In this document: positions 33,435 through 40,413 of the stretch, piece by piece
Layout of the letters: each line of letters begins with the position of its first letter
Numbering within the stretch: position 1 is the stretch's first letter
NCBI GenBank assembly: GCA_003248655.1
Contig: QFPM01000021.1
Span: 1 to 46,453, forward strand
DNA length: 46,453 nucleotides
Source: Microbacterium sp.
GTDB taxonomy: Bacteria > Actinomycetota > Actinomycetes > Actinomycetales > Microbacteriaceae
Direction of reading: 5' to 3'
The notes under the pieces: model-generated
The model's input: the letters and a program-made list of their open reading frames with translations, nothing else
Database searches by the model: none
What the model was told of the DNA's origin: nothing
Position numbers and translations under genes: made by a program

Positions 33435-36335
33435 CTAGAGCCGCACGACCTCGGTCACGCGCACGATCGCGGCGCCCTCGTCGACGGATGCCGCGAGGTC
33501 GACTTCGGCGCGGATGCGCCAGTCGTGGTCGCAGGCCGGGTCGTCGATCGTCTGCTCGACGCGCCAGATACCGGCGCCGGCATCCGTCTCGTCGATCGAG
33601 ATCAGCCGCGGCGAACGGGCCGGCCCGCCGGTGAGGATCTCGTCGTGCTCGTCGTAGTAGCGGTCGAGCGCGCCCGGCCAGTCGATGTCGGGGTCGAGAG
33701 CGACGAGGGCGTCGTCGTCCTGAAGGGCGGCCAGCTGAACGCGGCGGAACAACTCGTTGCGGACGAGCACCGTGAACGCCCGCCGGTTCGCGAGCACCGA
33801 CGGCGGGGCCGGCGGGACGACGGGAGCATCGTCTTCCGGGAGGTGCGCCGCGGCATCCACGAGCGCCGACCACTCGTCGACGAGGCTCGAGTCGACCTGC
33901 CGGACGAGCTCGCCCAGCCACTCGATGATGTCCATCAGCTCGTCGGTTCGTGCCTCGGCGGGGACGGTCTGGCGGATCGCGCGGTACGCATCCGACAGGT
34001 ATCGGAGCACGAGCCCTTCGCTGCGCTGCAACTGATAGAACGAGACGAACTCGGCGAACGACATCGCCCGCTCGAACATGTCGCGGACGACCGACTTGGG
34101 ACTCAGCGCGAAGTCGCGCACCCACGGCTGGCTCGACGCGAACACCTCGAAGGACTGCTCGAGGAGCTCCGCGAGCGGCTTCGGCCACGAGATACCCTCG
34201 AGCAGCTCCATCCGCTCGTCGTACTCGATGCCGTCGCGCTTCATCGCCGCGACCGCCTCGCCGCGGGCCTTGAACTCCTGTTGCGACAGGATCGCGCGCG
34301 GGTCGTCGAGGGTCGCCTCGATGACACTCACGACATCCAGCGCGTAATGCCCGGTGCCGACGCCCCGGGCCACTCTGGCTGCGCCCGAACTCCTCCACTT
34401 TTCGTCAGGATCGCCCGAATCGGACGTCTCGGACGAAACATCGTCCGATCTGGAGGAGTTCTGGACGTCGTCGTCGGGCGACAACAGCTCGATCGCGGCG
34501 AGCGCGAAGGGCGAGAGGGGCTGGTTGAGCGCGAAGTTCGGCTGCAGGTCGACGGTGAGCCTGATCCACGGCATCCCCCCTGCGTCGTCGCCACGCCCTC
34601 CCCCTCCCCCGCGAGACTGCAACTCTGCACGGTTCTGGGGCTCAAAAGCGTGCACAAGCGCAGTTTCGCGGGGGGTGGGCGCGTCGCGGGGTGGCGGCGC
34701 GTCGCGAAAGGCGGATGCCGCGGACCCATCCCCATCCCCGCGAGACTGCAACTCTGCACGGTTCTCGCCCTCAAAAGCGTGCACAAGCGCAGTTTCGCGG
34801 GGGGTGGGGGTGGGGGTGGGGCGGGCGGCGGACGTTTCGGGGGTGGGGGTGGGGGTGGGGCGGACGATCTCGACGATGCCGGCATCCACGAGGGTGCGGA
34901 AGATCGCGATCGCGCGGCGAGCGAGGTCGTACTGCCGCGCGCGCGGCTCATGGTTGTCGAAGACGAGCGAGCGCACGTTCCCGAGCACGTCGCCACCGCG
35001 CCCGATGACGCCTATGAGCATCGCGGCGGTGAGCTTCAGCTGCGGAACGAGCGGCTCGGGCTCGGCCACGATGAGGCGCTCGTACGAGCCTTCGCCCCAG
35101 TTGACGACTCCCGTGGGCGCCTTCTTGCGGACGATCTTCTTGCGCTTCGCGGGGTCATCGCCCGCCTTCGCGAGGGCGACGGCGTTCTCGATCTCCCACT
35201 CGGGCGCCATGACGACGACGTTGCCGTGCGGGTCGTATCCCGCGCGGCCCGCGCGCCCGGCGACCTGGTGGAACTCCCGCGCGCTCAGCTGGCGCATCTT
35301 CGTGCCGTCGTACTTCGACAGCGCCGTGATCACGACCGTGCGGATCGGCACGTTGATGCCGACGCCGAGCGTGTCGGTGCCGCAGATCACGCGTAGCAAT
35401 CCCCGTTGCGCGAGCGTCTCGACGAGGCGGCGATACCGCGGCAGCATGCCGGCGTGATGGACGCCGATGCCCGCACGCACGAGCCGCGACAGCGTCTTGC
35501 CGAATCCCGTCGTGAAGCGGAAGCCGCCGATGGCGTCCGCGATCTCGTCGCGCTGCTGCCGCGTCGTGAGCGAAGCGGATGCCAGCGCCTGAGCCCGCTC
35601 GAGCGCCGCCGCCTGTGCGAAGTGCACGATGTACACCGGCACCTCGCGCTCGTCGACGAGCATGGTCAGCACCTCGTACACGGGCCGGCGTTCATACGAG
35701 AAGTGCAACGGCACGGGGCGCTCGACACCGGTCACGCGGGCGACCGGACGACCCGTGCGGCGCTCGAGATCGGCCGCGATCGGCGTCACGTCGCCGAGCG
35801 TCGCCGACATCAGCAGGAACTGCGCCCCCGGCAGGAGCAGCAGCGGCACCTGCCACGCCCACCCGCGCTCGGGGTCTCCGTAGTAGTGGAACTCGTCCAT
35901 CACGACCTGGTCGACCGGGGCATCCGCGCCCTGGCGCAACGCGACGTTCGCGAGGATCTCGGCCGTGCAGCACACGATCGGGGCATCCGGGTTGACCGAC
36001 GAGTCGCCCGTCACCATGCCGACGTTCTCGGCGCCGAAGATCTCGACGAGCGCGAAGAACTTCTCGCTGACCAGCGCTTTGATCGGTGCGGTGTAGTACG
36101 AACGACCTCCGGATGCCAGGCACGCGGCATGCGCCGCGATCGCGACGAGCGACTTGCCCGTCCCGGTCGGGGTCGACAGGATGACGTTCGCACCCGAGAC
36201 GAGTTCGATGACCGCCTCGTCCTGCGCCGGATAGAGCGTCAGCCCGCGCGACGCCGCCCACCGCACGAAGCCGTCGTACACGGCATCCGCCGTCGCGCCC
36301 GTCGGCACGAGGTCGAGCAGGTCTGCGGAGGTCAC
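33435..36335 (-). CDS. DEAD/DEAH-type helicase of the DUF3516 family
   Basis: The protein has 966 residues, a Ski2-like RNA or DNA helicase. Motif I TGTGKS near 58, motif II DEFHYYGD near 145, motif III MSAT and motif VI HQVAGRAGRAGYD are intact, and the C-terminal half is the DUF3516 region. Between about 480 and 660 lie low-complexity inserts: PTPTPTP tracts, two peptides read from group B palindromes (RETALVHAFE...NRAELQSRG) and one from a group C palindrome (SSRSDDVSSETSDS). The GTG at 36335 has a GGAG ribosome site. The inserts probably lie on the surface between domains and leave activity intact. Confidence 0.9.
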   Translation of the reverse strand: MTSADLLDLVPTGATADAVYDGFVRWAASRGLTLYPAQDEAVIELVSGANVILSTPTGTGKSLVAIAAHAACLASGGRSYYTAPIKALVSEKFFALVEIFGAENVGMVTGDSSVNPDAPIVCCTAEILANVALRQGADAPVDQVVMDEFHYYGDPERGWAWQVPLLLLPGAQFLLMSATLGDVTPIAADLERRTGRPVARVTGVERPVPLHFSYERRPVYEVLTMLVDEREVPVYIVHFAQAAALERAQALASASLTTRQQRDEIADAIGGFRFTTGFGKTLSRLVRAGIGVHHAGMLPRYRRLVETLAQRGLLRVICGTDTLGVGINVPIRTVVITALSKYDGTKMRQLSAREFHQVAGRAGRAGYDPHGNVVVMAPEWEIENAVALAKAGDDPAKRKKIVRKKAPTGVVNWGEGSYERLIVAEPEPLVPQLKLTAAMLIGVIGRGGDVLGNVRSLVFDNHEPRARQYDLARRAIAIFRTLVDAGIVEIVRPTPTPTPETSAARPTPTPTPRETALVHAFEGENRAELQSRGDGDGSAASAFRDAPPPRDAPTPRETALVHAFEPQNRAELQSRGGGGGRGDDAGGMPWIRLTVDLQPNFALNQPLSPFALAAIELLSPDDDVQNSSRSDDVSSETSDSGDPDEKWRSSGAARVARGVGTGHYALDVVSVIEATLDDPRAILSQQEFKARGEAVAAMKRDGIEYDERMELLEGISWPKPLAELLEQSFEVFASSQPWVRDFALSPKSVVRDMFERAMSFAEFVSFYQLQRSEGLVLRYLSDAYRAIRQTVPAEARTDELMDIIEWLGELVRQVDSSLVDEWSALVDAAAHLPEDDAPVVPPAPPSVLANRRAFTVLVRNELFRRVQLAALQDDDALVALDPDIDWPGALDRYYDEHDEILTGGPARSPRLISIDETDAGAGIWRVEQTIDDPACDHDWRIRAEVDLAASVDEGAAIVRVTEVVRL
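34387..34461. repeat. Palindromic element group C, in-frame copy in helicase gene
   Basis: Perfect 11-bp arms GAACTCCTCCA (34387-34397) and TGGAGGAGTTC (34451-34461) enclose a 53-bp interior that itself contains short inverted pairs. On the coding strand it is read as a Ser/Asp-rich peptide. Confidence 0.65.
34606..34675. repeat. Palindromic element group B, copy 1 (helicase gene)
   Basis: The copy runs from CCCCCGCGAGACTGC to GCAGTTTCGCGGGGGG and is an imperfect palindrome. It differs from the copy at 34736 at about three positions. It is read in frame as RETALVHAFEPQNRAELQSR. Confidence 0.85.
34736..34804. repeat. Palindromic element group B, copy 2 (helicase gene)
   Basis: It is nearly identical to copy 1, 130 bp away in the same orientation, and is followed at once by a G-rich tract. 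Read in frame as RETALVHAFEGENRAELQSR. Confidence 0.85.
34797..34861. repeat. G-rich tracts with quadruplex-forming pattern
   Basis: Two tracts of GGGGT/GGGGGT units (34797-34824 and 34839-34860) sit beside the group B copy. They are read on the other strand as PTPTPTP linkers. Confidence 0.65.
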
Positions 36336-36385
36336 CCCCCGAGTCTGCCAGGCGGAGACTCGCCCCGAAGGATGCCGGCGCCCCC

Positions 36386-37609
36386 TCACTCCCCCGCGAG
36401 TTTGGCGGTGACGACGCGGGCGGCGGCGGCATCCACGAGCGCGGCGAACGCCGGGTCGGACTGCGCCTTGGCGAGCACGGCGTCGTACATCTCGGGGTAC
36501 ACGGTCGGGTCGGCCGAGACGAGGACGACGTCGACCCCCGCCGTCAGCGCGAGGATCGCCCGGTCGGCGGGCGACCAGGCCGAGGCGGCGACCGCGGCCG
36601 AGAGGTCATCGCTGAAGATGACTCCGTCGAAACCCGCCGACGTCCGCACGAGCGAGACGACCGTCGGCGAGAACACCGCCGGGGCGGACGGGTCGATGTT
36701 CTCGTAGATCGCCGTCGACACCATGACGGCCGAGGGCCCCGCGGCGGTCAGCGGCCCGTAGACGGCGATGTCGGGGCCGGATGCCGTCACGGTCCTGTCG
36801 ACGACGTTCACGCTCGTGTCGGTGTTGGCGGTGACGTGCCCGAGCCCGGGGAAGTGCTTGAACACCGGAAGGACGCCCGCGCTGCGCATGCCGGCGGCGA
36901 ACGCCCCGGCCTTCGCCTGCACGGTGGGCCCGTCGTACCCGTACTGGCGCCCGAGCGCGCCGATCGGCGGATTGTCGAAGCGGGTGTCGTGGCTCGTGAC
37001 GATGTCGGCGACCGGCGCGAGGTTGACGTCGACGCCCGCCGCGGCAAGCTCCGCGCCCCACTGCGCGGCCTGCGCCTGCAGCTGGTCGGCGGGAAGGTCG
37101 GCCTGCCGGATCGCGTACGGCATGTCGCTGACCCCCGGCCCGCGGATCACCTGCACCTCACCGCCCTCCTGGTCGGTCGCGACCCACAGCCGGATGCCGC
37201 CGGTCGGCCCTGTGCCATCCGGCATCCCCGGGGTTGCCGGCGCGAGCGCCGTGAACTGCGCGACGACGGCGGCGACGGCTGCCGAGCCCGCGGTCGTGCG
37301 CCCGTGCAGAAAGATGCTGCCCGCGTGGCGGTCGGTGATCGCCGCGAGCGTCGCAGGGGTCGCCGCCAGCACATCGGTCCCCACCATGAACAGCTGCCCG
37401 ACGCGCTGCTCGAGGCTCAGCGCCGCCAGCGGGTCGGGGGTCGGCGTGGGAGTGGGGGATGCCGGCGCCGCCGACCCCGACCCCGAACCGGTCGGTGTCG
37501 GCACGGGGCTTGCGGCTGGCACACAGGCCGTCGTGGCGGCGGCGAGCGCGAGAACGAGGGCCGCCGCGGCGGCCGCTCGGGCACGGATACGGCGCACGGC
37601 ATCCATCAT
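36386..37609 (-). CDS. Family 3 glycoside hydrolase lipoprotein (NagZ-like beta-N-acetylhexosaminidase)
   Basis: The protein has 407 residues. An N-terminal signal peptide with a lipobox (AAATTAC, Cys at about 28) is followed by a Ser/Pro/Thr linker (about 30-58) and the GH3 barrel. Motifs visible are QEGGEVQ, KHFPGLGH near 255 and FSDDLSA near 340, which holds the likely nucleophile Asp. It is an extracytoplasmic lipoprotein that would cut N-acetylglucosaminyl bonds in peptidoglycan fragments. Start is ATG at 37609 or the next codon; the ribosome site is poor. The 212-bp gap upstream (37610-37821) holds degenerate CGACAGCGCG repeats and no gene. Confidence 0.88.
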   Translation of the reverse strand: MMDAVRRIRARAAAAAALVLALAAATTACVPAASPVPTPTGSGSGSAAPASPTPTPTPDPLAALSLEQRVGQLFMVGTDVLAATPATLAAITDRHAGSIFLHGRTTAGSAAVAAVVAQFTALAPATPGMPDGTGPTGGIRLWVATDQEGGEVQVIRGPGVSDMPYAIRQADLPADQLQAQAAQWGAELAAAGVDVNLAPVADIVTSHDTRFDNPPIGALGRQYGYDGPTVQAKAGAFAAGMRSAGVLPVFKHFPGLGHVTANTDTSVNVVDRTVTASGPDIAVYGPLTAAGPSAVMVSTAIYENIDPSAPAVFSPTVVSLVRTSAGFDGVIFSDDLSAAVAASAWSPADRAILALTAGVDVVLVSADPTVYPEMYDAVLAKAQSDPAFAALVDAAAARVVTAKLAGE

Positions 37610-37821
37610 GTCGGTCGCGACGCGGGTGCGAAAGAGCCGTCGGCGCGGCGCGGGCGCGAAAGGGATGCCGCGCGCGCCGGGCCACCGAGCACCCCACCCC
37701 GCTCGCGCGGCCGATAACTGCACGCGCGGCTCATTTTCCGACAGCGCGCGCACTTTTCGACAGCGCGAGAGCGCGACAGCGCGACAGCGCACCCGCGCAC
37801 CCCCAGCGACGACGCCGCCCG

Positions 37822-39048
37822 TCACACCCGCTCGGGCGCGTGCAATCGTGTGAGGTACTTGTCGACGCCGCGCGGTGCGCCGCGGCGGTCGAGCAGCGAG
37901 ACGCCGACGGTGACGGCGGTCGCGAGGGGGATCGTCCACGCGGCCGGTTGCGCCAGGTAGAGCGGTCCCGCGAAGACCGGACCGTTGCCCTCGATGCCGA
38001 AGCTCGTGATGGCGGGAACGGTGATCTCGGGGCGAACGATGACGATCGCGCCGGCGAGCATGACGATGACGCCGATCTTCATGAACGTCGACAGGTAGTC
38101 CCGCGGGGCCATCAGCAGCCACACCGGCAGGGTCGCGGCGATCATGCCGTAGACGATGAGGATCCACGCGATGACCGACTTGTCGAGGTGGAAGATCGCC
38201 TGGCCCCACTCGGTGCCGCCGACCCAGCCGCCGGCCACGATCGCGGCCATGAGCAGCACGAAGCCGATGATCGAGACCTCGCTGACCTTGCCGGGACGCA
38301 GGTACCGCAGGTAGACGCCCATGAACAGGGCGATCGGGATCGTCATCGACACGCTGAACACGCCCCACGGGCTCTCGCCGAGCGCGTTCACGACGACGAG
38401 CGCGAGGATCGCGACGATGATCAGCATGATGAGCAGCGACGCGATGATCGCGGCGGTGCCGCCGATCTTGCCGAGCTCCTGCCGGGCCATCTGCCCGATC
38501 GTGCGACCGCCGCGGCGCATCGAGAAGAAGAGGACCGTGTAGTCCTGCACGGCGCCGGCGAAGACGACGCCGACGATGATCCAGATCGTGCCAGGGAGGA
38601 AGCCCATCTGCGCCGCGAGCACCGGGCCGACGAGCGGGCCGGCGCCGGCGATGGCGGCGAAGTGGTGGCCGTAGAGGACCCGGCGGTCGGTCGGGACGTA
38701 ATCCTTGCCGTCCGACTTCACCTCGGCCGGGGTCGCGCGCCGGTCATCCGGGCGGGTGATGTAGCGCTCGATGACCTTGGAGTAGAAGCGGTACCCGATG
38801 AGGTACGTGCAGACGGCCGCGAAGACGAACCAGATCGCGTTGACGGTCTCGCCACGCACGACAGCGAGCATGACCCAGGCCACGCCGCCGAGCAGCGCGA
38901 TCGCGACCCAGACCGCGATCTTCAGCGGCGTCCAGCGGTGCGACGCGGCATCCTGCTCGGGGGTGATCGACGTCGGGGGAAGGGTCGGATCGGGGACGAT
39001 CTCGGGATTGTCGGCGACTGTGCCGCGACGGGATGACGGGGTTGTCAT
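37822..39048 (-). CDS. cstA: Shortened CstA (carbon starvation transporter) with a symporter-like tail
   Basis: The protein has 408 residues. Residues 1-361 follow CstA closely (GHHFAAIAGAGPLVGPVLAAQ, QDYTVLFFSMRRGGRTIGQ) with about eight membrane helices. CstA proteins are usually well over 500 residues, and the second half is absent. After GPVFAG361 the sequence changes to a single membrane helix and a tail GVDKYLTRLHAPERV, which resembles the C-terminal end of sodium:solute symporters. The frame is continuous across the junction (about 37963-37968). I infer a deletion that joined two transporter genes; an assembly fault is possible. CstA takes up pyruvate or peptides in other bacteria; activity here is doubtful. 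The ATG at 39048 has a GAGGAG ribosome site. Confidence 0.85.
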   Translation of the reverse strand: MTTPSSRRGTVADNPEIVPDPTLPPTSITPEQDAASHRWTPLKIAVWVAIALLGGVAWVMLAVVRGETVNAIWFVFAAVCTYLIGYRFYSKVIERYITRPDDRRATPAEVKSDGKDYVPTDRRVLYGHHFAAIAGAGPLVGPVLAAQMGFLPGTIWIIVGVVFAGAVQDYTVLFFSMRRGGRTIGQMARQELGKIGGTAAIIASLLIMLIIVAILALVVVNALGESPWGVFSVSMTIPIALFMGVYLRYLRPGKVSEVSIIGFVLLMAAIVAGGWVGGTEWGQAIFHLDKSVIAWILIVYGMIAATLPVWLLMAPRDYLSTFMKIGVIVMLAGAIVIVRPEITVPAITSFGIEGNGPVFAGPLYLAQPAAWTIPLATAVTVGVSLLDRRGAPRGVDKYLTRLHAPERV

Positions 39049-39130
39049 GATGGCTCCTCACAGGACGCGTCGTTGCGCGACCCCAGGGTAGGAACCCGCG
39101 CCCACGGCGGGCCAGGGGCAGGCGCGGCGG

Positions 39131-39241
39131 ATGCGACGAGCGGCGGGTGGGGTGCGACGAGCGGCGGGTGTGTGGGCGGGTCGGGTGCGACGCGCGGCGG
39201 GGCGGGTGCGACGCGCGGCGGGGCGGGTGCGACGCGCGGCA
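39131..39241. repeat. 21-bp tandem repeat between cstA and the GNAT gene
   Basis: Five units of GTGCGACG(A/C)GCGGCGGG with a period of 21 bp start near 39131, 39152, 39185, 39206 and 39227; a 12-bp insertion separates units 2 and 3. The units lie in the leader of cstA. On the minus strand they read as a proline-rich frame that stops in an ATGA overlap with the cstA start. Confidence 0.75.
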
Positions 39242-39304
39242 CCTGGTGGAACACGGATGCCGGCGCCTACGTTGGAGAGGACACCACCATCCGAAGGAGC
39301 AGCG

Positions 39305-39673
39305 ATGTCCGAGAACGTCCAGGTCGTCCGCAACGATGCCCGCGAGCAGTACCAGATCACGGTCGACGGCGTCGTCGCGGGAGTCGCGGAGTTCGTGCCC
39401 GATTCGTCCGGGCGGCTCATCTTCCCGCACACCGAGATCGACCCCGCGTTCGGCGGGCGGGGCCTCGGTTCGGTGCTCGTCGGCGAGGCGATGGCGGATG
39501 CCGCGGCGCGCGGCGAGACCGTCGTGCCCGTGTGCCCGTTCGTCGTGAAGTACCTCAAGAGCCACGATGTCCCGGGGCTTGAGATCAACTGGCGCCCGCG
39601 CGATGTCGAGGTCGCCGAAGAAGCCCCCACCGACGAGAAGCTCCCCGCCGACGAGGGCGTCGGCCGCGCCTGA
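39305..39673 (+). CDS. GNAT-family N-acetyltransferase (YjdJ-like)
   Basis: The protein has 122 residues. The central TEIDPAFGGRGLGSVLVGEAM with GGRGLG is the acetyl-CoA loop, and VPVCPFVVKYL is the usual end motif of the small GNAT group (PF14542). The acidic tail of about 20 residues is extra. The substrate is unknown. The ATG at 39305 has a ribosome site AAGGAG, and a TANNNT -10 (TACGTT, 39268-39273) lies upstream. Confidence 0.9.
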   Translation: MSENVQVVRNDAREQYQITVDGVVAGVAEFVPDSSGRLIFPHTEIDPAFGGRGLGSVLVGEAMADAAARGETVVPVCPFVVKYLKSHDVPGLEINWRPRDVEVAEEAPTDEKLPADEGVGRA

Positions 39674-39761
39674 CCCCCGCCGGGCCGGGCGTGCCGGCGC
39701 GGCGCGGGGCGCGGGCTTATCTCCGGCCGTTGCGCGCGAGCGCGCGAGTACGCTGGATGCC

Positions 39762-40319
39762 GTGGCCCGGAACCCGATCCTGACGACGCGAGTCCTGCTC
39801 GTGTGCGCGGCGATCGGCGTGGCCACCGGCATCCTCGGTGGCTTCGTCGGATTGCTGACGCCCGTGCTGCTCGCGACTCCGCTCGCGATCGCGTACGGAT
39901 TCCTGCTCGGGGCGCACGTGCTCCCCGGGATCATCGCGCAGGAGGTCCTGCGCCTGCCGCTGGTCGCCCTCATCTCCCACGTCATGGCCGCGCTCGTGTC
40001 GTCGGCGTTCAATCCGGCGTGGGCGGGGCGATTCATCGGGACGGCGCTGCTGTTCGGCGCGATCCAGGAGGGCGTCGCCGCCCTCACCCGCTACCGCGCG
40101 TGGGGCGCGTGGCGCTTCTTCATCTCGGCGACCATCATCGGCGCGATCGTCGCCGTCGTCGTGTTCTTCGCGGCCGACCTCGGCAAGCTCGCGCTCTGGG
40201 CACAGATCGCGTATCTCGCGCTGTCGGTGCTCGGCCCCGTCGCCTGGACGGCCGTCGGGCTGTCGATCGGATCCGCCTTGCGCCGCGCCGGCGTGGCCCG
40301 GCAGACCGCGGGGCGCTGA
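39762..40319 (+). CDS. ECF transporter substrate-binding (S) component, YkoE-like
   Basis: The protein has 185 residues with five or six membrane helices and almost no soluble part, as in YkoE-type S components that bind a small substrate and pair with an ECF energizing module. It shares the TxxxLxxCAAIGVAxGIL opening and general layout with the second S component at 44063. The GTG at 39762 is preceded by a -10 TACGCT (39749-39754) seven bases away, so the mRNA may be leaderless. The ATPase and T genes follow. The substrate cannot be read from sequence; the siderophore-interacting protein in the cluster suggests an iron compound. Confidence 0.82.
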   Translation: MARNPILTTRVLLVCAAIGVATGILGGFVGLLTPVLLATPLAIAYGFLLGAHVLPGIIAQEVLRLPLVALISHVMAALVSSAFNPAWAGRFIGTALLFGAIQEGVAALTRYRAWGAWRFFISATIIGAIVAVVVFFAADLGKLALWAQIAYLALSVLGPVAWTAVGLSIGSALRRAGVARQTAGR

Positions 40320-40360
40320 GCGCCCCGTCCGCGCGAGCGGTCGCCGCTTTGTCGGGCGAG

Positions 40361-40379
40361 TAAGGGTAGCCTAAGCTGG
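40361..40379 (+). promoter_or_regulatory. DtxR/IdeR-like iron box before the ECF ATPase gene
   Basis: TAAGGGTAGCCTAAGCTGG matches the 19-bp iron-box consensus TTAGGTTAGCCTAACCTAA at 14 of 19 positions, including the central TAGCCTAA core. It covers the -10/-35 region of the gene starting at 40414 (candidate -10 sequences TAGCCT at 40367 and TACCGT at 40385). Iron-bound DtxR/IdeR would repress it. Confidence 0.65.
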
Positions 40380-40413
40380 GCGGATACCGTCTCCTGATCC
40401 GCTGGGACCTCCC

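Noticed and set aside
37711..37800. Further palindromic element near ATAACTGCACGCG
   Set aside because: No matching right arm was found; the stretch is better described as degenerate CGACAGCGCG repeats.
37610..38368. Upstream extension of the glycosidase frame
   Set aside because: It would overlap cstA antisense and lacks a signal peptide; the start at 37609 gives a clean lipoprotein signal.
39567..39761. Longer N-terminus for the first ECF S component
   Set aside because: It overlaps the GNAT gene, is Arg/Pro-rich and would put a charged tail before the first membrane helix; the GTG at 39762 fits the paralogue.
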